Source of the DNA: Thauera sp. 2A1
GTDB lineage: Bacteria > Pseudomonadota > Gammaproteobacteria > Burkholderiales > Rhodocyclaceae
Reading direction: 5' to 3'
DNA length: 64,000 nt
NCBI RefSeq assembly: GCF_009469595.2
Contig: NZ_SSXV01000018.1
Span: 1-64,000 of the forward strand
The notes beneath the pieces were generated by a model. The model saw nothing but the letters and a program-made list of their open reading frames with translations, had not been told where the DNA came from and made no database searches. Positions 1 to 6,214 of this stretch are shown here, in pieces. Each line of letters starts with the position of its first letter. Within the stretch, counting starts at the first letter, position 1. A program made the position numbers and the translations under genes.

Positions 1-120
1 GGGCTCATGACACTTCTCCTTGAACGCGGGGACATCCCCGGTTTCAAGGTAGGTCGTCGTCGCAGACGTCATGAAAAACGCGGTGGCGCTTGGGTTCGCG
101 GCCACCGCGTCAGCGGTTTA
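1..120. other. Left window edge: possible truncated HTH fragment (+) and possible gene start (-)
   Basis: On the plus strand the first 60 bases read in frame as LLERGDIPGFKVGRR, which resembles the recognition region of excisionase-type helix-turn-helix domains. The frame then runs into unrelated sequence and the attC site, so if real it is a truncated end. On the minus strand a good ribosome-binding site (AAGGAG, at 15-20) sits seven bases before an ATG at 6-8, which would start a gene running off the left edge, such as a second cassette gene. The two readings exclude each other and I cannot choose between them. Confidence 0.3.
74..109 (-). terminator. Probable rho-independent terminator behind the cassette
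   Basis: A 9-bp perfect stem (CGCGGTGGC / GCCACCGCG, at 79-87 and 101-109) is followed on the minus strand by five T residues. It lies just beyond the attC site in the direction of cassette transcription, so it would stop transcripts coming from the integron promoter. Confidence 0.55.
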
Positions 121-186
121 GTTCAACGTAGAAGTGAGCGGACTGCGCGGCTTTTCGCGCAGGTCCGCTCGACTGCCGGGTTGGGC
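121..186 (-). other. attC recombination site of the gene cassette
   Basis: Read on the minus strand, the site opens with the R'' core GCCCAAC and closes with the R' core GTTGAAC, fitting RYYYAAC...GTTRRRY. The 66 bp between form an imperfect palindrome (GAGCGGAC..TGCGCG pairing with CGCGCA.GTCCGCTC) with unpaired bases, as expected for the folded single strand that IntI recombines. It lies 10 bp past the stop of the cassette gene at 197-868, the usual spacing. Together with attI1 at 895-956 it defines a complete cassette of about 770 bp. Confidence 0.88.
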
Positions 187-196
187 GTAAACAGCA

Positions 197-868
197 CTAT
201 TGGCGGATAAGGCGGTGCGTGCCTGTTGTGCCAAGTTCAGTGCATTGTTGGGCCAATTCGTTTTCAGTAGTTGGCGTTACCGAGCAATTTGCCTGACCTA
301 TCGAAAATCGAAGAGTTTTCCCGTCGACCGTGCCCTCTCCAGTTGATGACCAAGAATTACCTGCAATTTCCCATAAGGAGGATACTTTCATTCGATGGTC
401 ATCTATCGGAGTAAAGGTCATTTCCCCTTTTTGCGCATAGCCGAGACTGTTCGTGCCCGATACTTTCCATGTTCCAGAAAACAGTGAAGTTGATGGAGAT
501 TTTCTACTTTGCTGGGCAGGCTGATCCGATGGCGCTGTGTCACGTGAGGCAACAGGAATTCTATTGTCTTTGCATACCTTGCAACTCTGTGCGACAACGG
601 CCTTAGGCTTTCTAGGTGAAACATCTTCAACTTCACTACCGTTCAGAACAATGGTCATTTGAGATATTTTTTCGTCATCTACAAACCAGTCGACCCGGCT
701 GCACTGTTGGACATTTGTACTAACTTTTACCCATGTACCTCTAATTTGGAGCGTCGCAATACACTCTCCAATCCATCCAGCCGCCGTACAGTCGCAAGGT
801 GCTGCCGAATAAGCATTTAAGGCGAAAAACAGCGCTGCCAATGAGATCGCTTTAGCAATCGTATTCAT
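197..868 (-). CDS. Cassette-encoded secreted protein of unknown function
   Basis: This 223-residue protein is the only complete cassette gene in view. Residues 1-22 look like a Sec signal peptide ending ..ALNAYSA, so it is probably exported. The mature part has an N-terminal Cys-rich stretch (CDC, C, C, CKVC), a low-complexity Ser/Pro/Gln linker near residues 108-128, and a C-terminal domain beginning GTWKVSGTNSLG. That last part resembles the small beta-barrel domains that often open with a GTW motif and have paired cysteines, but I do not recognise a family. Its base composition is clearly more AT-rich than intI1 and the backbone, typical of cassette genes of foreign origin. It starts 27 bp from the attI1 core, so the Pc promoter inside intI1 should drive it. 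Start ATG at 868. Confidence 0.8.
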   Translation of the reverse strand: MNTIAKAISLAALFFALNAYSAAPCDCTAAGWIGECIATLQIRGTWVKVSTNVQQCSRVDWFVDDEKISQMTIVLNGSEVEDVSPRKPKAVVAQSCKVCKDNRIPVASRDTAPSDQPAQQSRKSPSTSLFSGTWKVSGTNSLGYAQKGEMTFTPIDDHRMKVSSLWEIAGNSWSSTGEGTVDGKTLRFSIGQANCSVTPTTENELAQQCTELGTTGTHRLIRQ

Positions 869-894
869 AGGTCAATTCTCCTGTTGCTTGTGTT

Positions 895-956
895 GCCCAA
901 CTTTGTTTTCTGGCGACTGCACTGCTGCGTAACATTGTTACTGCTCCATAACATCA
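895..956 (-). other. attI1 site of the class 1 integron
   Basis: On the minus strand the sequence from TGATGTTATGGAGCAG to the core GTTGGGC follows the class 1 attI1 site as I remember it, with a few substitutions in the middle. The insertion point is the G/TTGGGC junction at 895-901. It lies between intI1 and the first cassette, as in all class 1 integrons. Confidence 0.88.
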
Positions 957-1008
957 CACATCGACCCACGGCGTAACGCGCTTGCTGCTTGGATGTCCGA
1001 GGCATAGA

Positions 1009-1024
1009 CTGTAGAAAAAAACAG
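1009..1024 (+). promoter_or_regulatory. LexA (SOS) box in the intI1 promoter
   Basis: CTGT-N8-ACAG, the LexA consensus spacing, lies 12 bp before the intI1 start codon. Clinical class 1 integrons carry a LexA box at the same place, so induction of the integrase by DNA damage appears to be kept here. Confidence 0.8.
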
Positions 1025-1036
1025 TCTTAATAAGCC

Positions 1037-2050
1037 ATGAAAACCAGCACTGCACCGTTACCACCGCTGCGTTCGGTCAAGGTTCTGGACCAGTTGCGTG
1101 AGCGCATACGCTACTTGCATTACAGCTTACGAACCGAACAGGCGTATGTCCACTGGGTTCGTGCCTTCATCCGTTTCCACGGTGTGCGTCACCCGGCAAC
1201 CTTGGGCAGCAGCGAAGTCGAGGCATTCCTGTCCTGGCTGGCGAACGAGCGTAAGGTTTCGGCATCCACGCATCGGCAGGCATTGGCGGCCTTGCTGTTC
1301 TTCTACGGCAAGGTGCTGTGCGCGGATCTGCCTTGGCTTCAGGAGATCGGAAGACCTCGGCCGTCGCGACGCTTGCCGGTCGTGCTGACCCCGGATGAGG
1401 TGGTTCGCATCCTCGGTTTTCTGGAAGGGGAGCATCGTTTGTTCGCCCAGCTTCTGTATGGAACGGGCATGCGGATCAGCGAGGGTTTGCAACTGCGGGT
1501 CAAGGATCTGGATTTCGATCACGGCACGATCATCGTGCGGGAGGGCAAGGGCTCCAAGGATCGGGCATTGATGTTGCCCGAGAGCTTGGCGCCCGGCCTG
1601 CGCGAGCAGCTGGCGCGTGCCCGGGCATGGTGGCTGAAGGACCAGGCCGAGGGCCGCAGCGGCGTTGCGCTTCCCGACGCCCTTGAGCGGAAGTATCCGC
1701 GCGCCGGGCATTCTTGGCCGTGGTTCTGGGTCTTTGCGCAGCACACACATTCGACCGACCCACGGAGCGGTGTCGTGCGTCGCCATCACATGTACGACCA
1801 GACCTTTCAGCGCGCCTTCAAACGTGCCGTGGAAGCAGCAGGTGTCGCGAAGCCCGCCACACCGCATACCCTGCGCCACTCGTTCGCGACGGCCTTGCTC
1901 CGCAGTGGTTACGACATTCGAACCGTGCAGGACCTGCTCGGCCATTCCGACGTCTCCACGACGATGATTTACACGCATGTGCTGAAAGTTGGCGGTGCCG
2001 GAGTGCGCTCACCGCTTGATGCGCTGCCGCCCCTCTCTAGTGAGAGGTAG
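1037..2050 (+). CDS. intI1: Class 1 integron integrase IntI1
   Basis: This 337-residue tyrosine recombinase inserts and excises gene cassettes between attI1 and attC sites. Against the clinical IntI1 sequence from memory it is the same length and differs at only about ten positions (for example KVSAST for KVSVST, EAAGVAK for EQAGITK, PLSSER at the C-terminus). Catalytic features are present: the Arg in GTGMRISE, the HTLRHSFAT box, the later LLGHSD box, and the Tyr in TTMIYTH. The integron-specific extra patch around residues 195-240 ([15 protein letters not shown]) separates it from XerC/D. The handful of changes suggests an environmental chromosomal lineage rather than a recent clinical import. 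The gene diverges from the cassette, with a LexA box upstream and the Pc promoter inside it. Confidence 0.96.
   Translation: MKTSTAPLPPLRSVKVLDQLRERIRYLHYSLRTEQAYVHWVRAFIRFHGVRHPATLGSSEVEAFLSWLANERKVSASTHRQALAALLFFYGKVLCADLPWLQEIGRPRPSRRLPVVLTPDEVVRILGFLEGEHRLFAQLLYGTGMRISEGLQLRVKDLDFDHGTIIVREGKGSKDRALMLPESLAPGLREQLARARAWWLKDQAEGRSGVALPDALERKYPRAGHSWPWFWVFAQHTHSTDPRSGVVRRHHMYDQTFQRAFKRAVEAAGVAKPATPHTLRHSFATALLRSGYDIRTVQDLLGHSDVSTTMIYTHVLKVGGAGVRSPLDALPPLSSER
1124..1152 (-). promoter_or_regulatory. Cassette promoter Pc, weak (PcW) type
   Basis: Inside intI1, on the opposite strand, lie a -35 TGGACA (1147-1152) and a -10 TAAGCT (1124-1129) with a 17-bp spacer. This hexamer pair is the one named PcW in class 1 integrons. 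It points to attI1 and the cassette. Confidence 0.82.
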
Positions 2051-2155
2051 GGCAGCGCAAGTCAATCCTGGCGGATTCACTACCCCTGCGTGAAGGCCAT
2101 CGGTGCCGCATCGAACGGCCGGTTGCGGGAAGTCCTCCCTGCGTCCGCTGATGGC
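2051..2155. other. Remnant of the class 1 5'-conserved segment beyond intI1
   Basis: The roughly 100 bp after the intI1 stop match, as far as I remember it, the outer part of the 5'-conserved segment of clinical class 1 integrons up to GCTGATGGCCGGC. The sequence then departs from the Tn402-bounded version. The Tn402 terminal repeat, recognisable as TGTCGTTTTCAGAAGACGGC, is not seen nearby. Confidence 0.6.
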
Positions 2156-2492
2156 CGGCTGCCGCTGTTGGAAACCGCATCCACATAGCTGCCGTTGATC
2201 GCGAGTCGAGGCAGATGGTGAGCGTCAGGTCAGGCCGACAAGTCGGCTCCCGCTTCCAGAGCCACGATATGATGAAACCACACGCATACATACGTATGGG
2301 TTTATTCGTGCCCTTGCTCCCCTCACTTCGAATTATTCTCGCCCTCCCCATGGTCCTCGGCCGCCGCCGTCAACCGTGCTGGGGCTGTCGTCTCCGTCGC
2401 TGCGACCGCCGTCAACTTTGCCGCGATCCCGGTATAGAGATGTTAGTGTGATGCTTTTTACGGGACATCCGCACTACCCGCCTTGATGGCCG
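2156..2492. other. Intergenic, no gene recognised
   Basis: This is the stretch of about 340 bp between the end of the 5'-conserved-segment homology and the insertion sequence. It has short palindromes such as CATACGTATG near 2290, but no convincing open reading frame and no transposon end that I can identify. Confidence 0.5.
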
Positions 2493-2502
2493 GTGACTCA
2501 TC

Positions 2503-3771
2503 CAGGGCCATCGCACTCGAAAGTCATAACGGATGAATCCCCAGCATTTTCATACGGATATCGTCATCCCAAGCCGCCCGCTTGCGCTTGAGCCGCAGGC
2601 TCGTCTTGGCGGTGTCGGTCTTGTCCGCGCGAATCAGGTTCAGCACGATCTTCTTGAGCAGCGAGAGGTTCTGCGGTGCGTTGTCCTTGCGGATCATGCA
2701 GTCGTCCTCGCCGAAGCAGACATCGAGCATCCAGTGAAGGCGGTTCTCAATGGCCCAGTGGGAACGCACGGTCTTGGCCAACTCCTCGGCGGTGAGTTTG
2801 CGCGAGCTGATGTAGTAGCGCTCTTCCAGCTCAGCGACCTTGTCGCCGACCACGCGTTGCGAGACGACGCAGCCGATCGTCTTGCAGCCGGGCCAGAGTT
2901 CGGGGTCAATCTCCTTGCCGCTGGCGGCAACCCAACTGAGCTGCATCACCGTCCTGCCATGGGACTTGTCCACGTGCTTGAAGCCGTCGTTGGCGAGTTG
3001 GGTATCGCTGATCAAATCACGCACCTGCTGATGCAGCGTGGGCTGGTTGCCCTTGACCGCGAGCAGGTAGTCCGCCCCCTTCTCGATCACCTTCGCAGCA
3101 ATCTCGCGCTGGCAGCCCATGGCATCGATGCTCACGAGCAAGCCTCTGATGTGCAAGGCTTCAAGCAGCTCCGGAATGGCGGTGATCTCGTTGCTCTTGC
3201 CGGCCACTTTCTCCTGACCGAGCACCAACCCAAGCTCGGTCGAGAATGCGCTGACCATATGCACCGGCGGCGCATCGCCATCGGCCGAACGGCGCAGCGT
3301 CTTGCCATCGACGGCCACCATGCCCTCGAGTGCGCCAACGATCCCGCCCACCCAACGCCGGAACACCGCTTCGAACAGCTTCGGGTCGAGCACTCGGAAT
3401 ACGCGCAGGAACGTGTCCTGCGAAGGGATGCCGTTCTCGAGCACGAGGAAGCGCCGCAGCCAGGCGGCCTTGAGCCGACCCCACAGGGCGATGTCCTCGA
3501 AGCTGTCGGCGTCCGAGAGCATGGCGCACACCGCGATCACCAGGATCTCCCGGAAGTCGTGGCGGGTGCCGTTGCTGGGCTGACGCGGATCTTCAAGCTC
3601 ACTGAGTTTCTCCATCAGACTGACTCCCGCTCCGCGCATTTCCATCGCCCAAAGGACGAGAGTAGACGCGTTTTCGAGAGGGTTCACAAGATGGCTGCAT
3701 AACCTATTGAACGTGAACGAATCTTCTGAAGATCTTCAGGAAGTGCATGTCATTCGAGTGCGATGGCCCTG
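2503..3771. mobile_element. ISAs1-family insertion sequence, complete
   Basis: The element of 1,269 bp is bounded by perfect 19-bp terminal inverted repeats (CAGGGCCATCGCACTCGAA at 2503-2521 and its complement at 3753-3771). A perfect 10-bp target duplication GTGACTCATC (2493-2502 and 3772-3781) flanks it. Length, CAGGG-type ends and duplication size all fit the ISAs1 family. Intact ends and duplication suggest recent insertion. It lies between the integron and tniQ. Confidence 0.95.
2524..3687 (-). CDS. ISAs1-family transposase
   Basis: This DDE transposase of the H-repeat/ISAs1 type has about 387 residues. Visible motifs are the N-terminal LEDPRQ and RHDFREILVIAVCAML block, VAVDGKTLRRS (first Asp), VSIDAMGCQREIA (second Asp), a YLLAVKGNQ block, and RSHWAIENRLHWMLDV containing the Glu. 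The upstream start at 3687 is a GTG; an ATG a little downstream (MEKLSELEDPR) is an equally good start. The frame is intact. Confidence 0.93.
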   Translation of the reverse strand: MNPLENASTLVLWAMEMRGAGVSLMEKLSELEDPRQPSNGTRHDFREILVIAVCAMLSDADSFEDIALWGRLKAAWLRRFLVLENGIPSQDTFLRVFRVLDPKLFEAVFRRWVGGIVGALEGMVAVDGKTLRRSADGDAPPVHMVSAFSTELGLVLGQEKVAGKSNEITAIPELLEALHIRGLLVSIDAMGCQREIAAKVIEKGADYLLAVKGNQPTLHQQVRDLISDTQLANDGFKHVDKSHGRTVMQLSWVAASGKEIDPELWPGCKTIGCVVSQRVVGDKVAELEERYYISSRKLTAEELAKTVRSHWAIENRLHWMLDVCFGEDDCMIRKDNAPQNLSLLKKIVLNLIRADKTDTAKTSLRLKRKRAAWDDDIRMKMLGIHPL

Positions 3772-3888
3772 GTGACTCATCGCTGAGTGCCGCGCCTTTT
3801 TTTAGGCTATGTCACCGTTACTAACTTTCCTGTTTGTAATGTCAGGCACTGAGTTTTCACGTTGCGCAGTTCTTAGCGGGAGCTTTCT

Positions 3889-5211
3889 CTACGACCCAAA
3901 ACGTAACAAAATCGGCAATCCGTCAATCGTCGGGAATATTGTTCTACCAAAATGCACCCCCTCGTCGCTCACGTCAGAAAGAATGATTGAATAGTTTTCG
4001 ACAATAAAGCATAAATGGTGATGTCTAGCGACTTCTTGTCGGCGCCTCAGGCGGCGTAATTTGTGGTACAGGCCCGCATAGATACTATAAAGATATGCAC
4101 AATACGCGACCTTCGGAACACGATTGCACCAGTCATCCATGAAGCCAAGTTCTCCCTTCCGCGGGCCAAACCCCCATTGAAGCGTATGTGCAACAAGTAG
4201 ATACGCAAGATGCTTAGGATCATACGCTTGCGGGTCGTGAAAATCCTCCTTTATAAACCTGGACTCAATACTTCTCTGCTCTTCATCCGAAACATTAATA
4301 AACACCCATGGCTTTATGTGACGCAGGAAAACATTCAAAGTTTTTAACATATCGCCACGGTTTTGATAAACCAACCTATTGCGACGGATCCATTTCCCGT
4401 TGTCGAGCATCCTTATTTTCCAGCACAGCACAGTCAAGTCTTTGCGAGGATTCGGGGCAATCTCCAAGGGCATCTTCGAGATCTGGTTTATATAATGAAG
4501 ACGAATTCCCGAAACGTCACACCAATTTGACCAATCTGGCATTTCATCATCGGGCCATAAGCTAGCGAGTTTCTCCGGATCAAAGCGCTCTAGCCACAGG
4601 TGATAATCTCGGAACGCGGCTTGCAGCAAAGCGATGTTATTCCGCATCTCCAAGTGAAGTTCGATTTCCAAAGGAGCCCCAAAGAACGTATTTCCACAAA
4701 ATCTGCAAAGATATGGGTGATCGAAGACTTCCCGCTCGAACCGATAGGGTGGGCTTTCACTACCGCAATGCATGCAAACTTTCTTTAAGCTACAATGATG
4801 TATTGGGCATCTGTGCAGATTATCCAATTGAAACCAAAAAGAGTGATACAACGATTGAAAGCATATCGGGCAGTATTTAAGCGTCGAGCATGAAAATAAA
4901 CTATAGAAACGACGCCCAAATTTTATATTTATTTCCCGCTCAATAGCGCTCGGAAGAGCCCACCCAGTCGATTGATATAAAAGTTCAGTTTTTATCCATC
5001 GCGGAAATCCCATGTCTCTGTTCCACGGCGCACTTCTTTTCAGTCCAATGCAATAGTGGATTAAATCCCTAAGATTAAATGCATTAAGCCACGCGAGTCT
5101 CATAAGAGCAGAATAGGTCGACTCATAGGGTAATGGAGAGTACCTAAAACCAGTAAGATGATAAGCTTCCGCGTTATCGACGCCTAAAGCCTTTGATCTT
5201 GGCTTGCTCAT
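3889..5211 (-). CDS. tniQ: TniQ/TnsD-type target-selection protein
   Basis: This protein of 440 residues is of the TniQ family, which connects a chosen target site to the AAA+ regulator and transposase. The N-terminus (YSPLPYESTYSALMRLAWLN) is the usual TniQ opening. A zinc-binding region follows with CPIC at 114-117, HRCPIHH near 133-139, CMHC at 146-149 and CRFC at 169-172. Its length is between Tn402 TniQ and the longer TnsD, so a C-terminal target-DNA-reading part may exist. Its ATG overlaps the tniB stop (ATGA), so the two are translationally coupled. Confidence 0.88.
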   Translation of the reverse strand: MSKPRSKALGVDNAEAYHLTGFRYSPLPYESTYSALMRLAWLNAFNLRDLIHYCIGLKRSAPWNRDMGFPRWIKTELLYQSTGWALPSAIEREINIKFGRRFYSLFSCSTLKYCPICFQSLYHSFWFQLDNLHRCPIHHCSLKKVCMHCGSESPPYRFEREVFDHPYLCRFCGNTFFGAPLEIELHLEMRNNIALLQAAFRDYHLWLERFDPEKLASLWPDDEMPDWSNWCDVSGIRLHYINQISKMPLEIAPNPRKDLTVLCWKIRMLDNGKWIRRNRLVYQNRGDMLKTLNVFLRHIKPWVFINVSDEEQRSIESRFIKEDFHDPQAYDPKHLAYLLVAHTLQWGFGPRKGELGFMDDWCNRVPKVAYCAYLYSIYAGLYHKLRRLRRRQEVARHHHLCFIVENYSIILSDVSDEGVHFGRTIFPTIDGLPILLRFGS

Positions 5212-6185
5212 TTTGAATTCATCGCAAAGTCGAGCCCCTCTTTCCAGGTTTCAATTGGTATCTCAGTAATCGATGTCAGTCTTTTATCAATCGACTTCAA
5301 CGCCGTTGTCACCATTGCGTGTCTGATCCCCACAAATACCCGTCTAAGATTAGCTTCTATCAATGGAGTCCTTCCTTGCGCCATCCTCAGGGCCTTACAG
5401 AACCGAACCGCCTCGTTAGCTAACCTCAGAGCACTCATGTCCATATGGGAAAAATACGCTTGCGCTATCGAACGATTTCCAAGTTCTTCGAATATCATCG
5501 AATCCATTTCCGAAAAAAGTGAGACCCAGTCCGACTCACTCTCGTATCCGAAGAGCTTAAGTTGACGTCCACCGAAAAGTCGATCGACGGCGCCGTTGTC
5601 GTTCATCAGTGCTGTCTTCTGACTTATTAGCGCTTCAAAACTCGGGCTTTCCCCGAACGCAATGGTCATTAGAGACCCGCCCATCCGTGCGATTTCATTC
5701 GACAAATCCTTCATCAAGAACATATCAAGATCTCGCATCGATTGACACTCGTCCAGAAGGACGACTACACAGCCTATCGGGCTGTATCTTGAGAGTTCTG
5801 CCCAATACATTGGAAGTCTATGTCGCAGGGCCGTAGTGTCTCGAGAAACAGGCTTGTCGTGCCCAGACTCAGCTAATGCTCTAATGAAGAATGATCTAAG
5901 TTCGTTACCCGGCAGAATCTGTTCATTTATAATAAAAACCGGAAGCCCTGGAATCTCCGCTCGCAGTCTTCTGGCACAGTACTCGATTGCGATTGTCTTT
6001 CCTCTTCCACGTGCAGCTGCAAGCCAGCAGCCCGGCACCTTGAGATAAACTACAAGCCGCAACTGTTCATATGTCTTTCGCAGTGGATCGGAGGTGAAAA
6101 CCAGCTTCTCGAAAATTGGGCCTAGTAATAGTAATTCCTTCTGGAGTTCCGTTGCATCCGAGTCGAAACTAGCACTCTTATCCAT
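5208..6185 (-). CDS. tniB: TniB/TnsC-type AAA+ ATPase
   Basis: This 325-residue ATPase is of the TnsC/TniB family, which assembles on target DNA and activates the transposase. The Walker A is ARGRGKT (residues 58-64) and the Walker B is VVLLDECQ with Asp145/Glu146. The segment FPLRKTYEQL-like region before the P-loop and the C-terminal helical part are as in TniB. It follows tniA with a 29-bp gap and overlaps tniQ by 4 bp. Start ATG at 6185. Confidence 0.9.
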   Translation of the reverse strand: MDKSASFDSDATELQKELLLLGPIFEKLVFTSDPLRKTYEQLRLVVYLKVPGCWLAAARGRGKTIAIEYCARRLRAEIPGLPVFIINEQILPGNELRSFFIRALAESGHDKPVSRDTTALRHRLPMYWAELSRYSPIGCVVVLLDECQSMRDLDMFLMKDLSNEIARMGGSLMTIAFGESPSFEALISQKTALMNDNGAVDRLFGGRQLKLFGYESESDWVSLFSEMDSMIFEELGNRSIAQAYFSHMDMSALRLANEAVRFCKALRMAQGRTPLIEANLRRVFVGIRHAMVTTALKSIDKRLTSITEIPIETWKEGLDFAMNSK

Positions 6186-6214
6186 GATGTGTCTAAGCCC
6201 TCAGAAACTGCAAA

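Noticed and set aside
79..109. Second attC site left of the cassette
   Set aside because: The hairpin there lacks the RYYYAAC/GTTRRRY core pair; it fits a terminator better.
1127..1978. Minus-strand open frame inside intI1
   Set aside because: It lies antisense to a near-identical copy of a known integrase and has no own family signal.
2533..3702. Long plus-strand open frame opposite the IS transposase
   Set aside because: It mirrors the codons of the minus-strand transposase, which has clear DDE motifs; the plus-strand protein is His/Leu/Ala-rich without family features.
3805..3840. Possible left end of the tni element starting TGTCACCGTTACTAAC
   Set aside because: I looked for the complementary sequence and a matching 5-bp duplication at the right border (9,786-10,180) and found only loose similarity; it was not good enough to call a transposon end.
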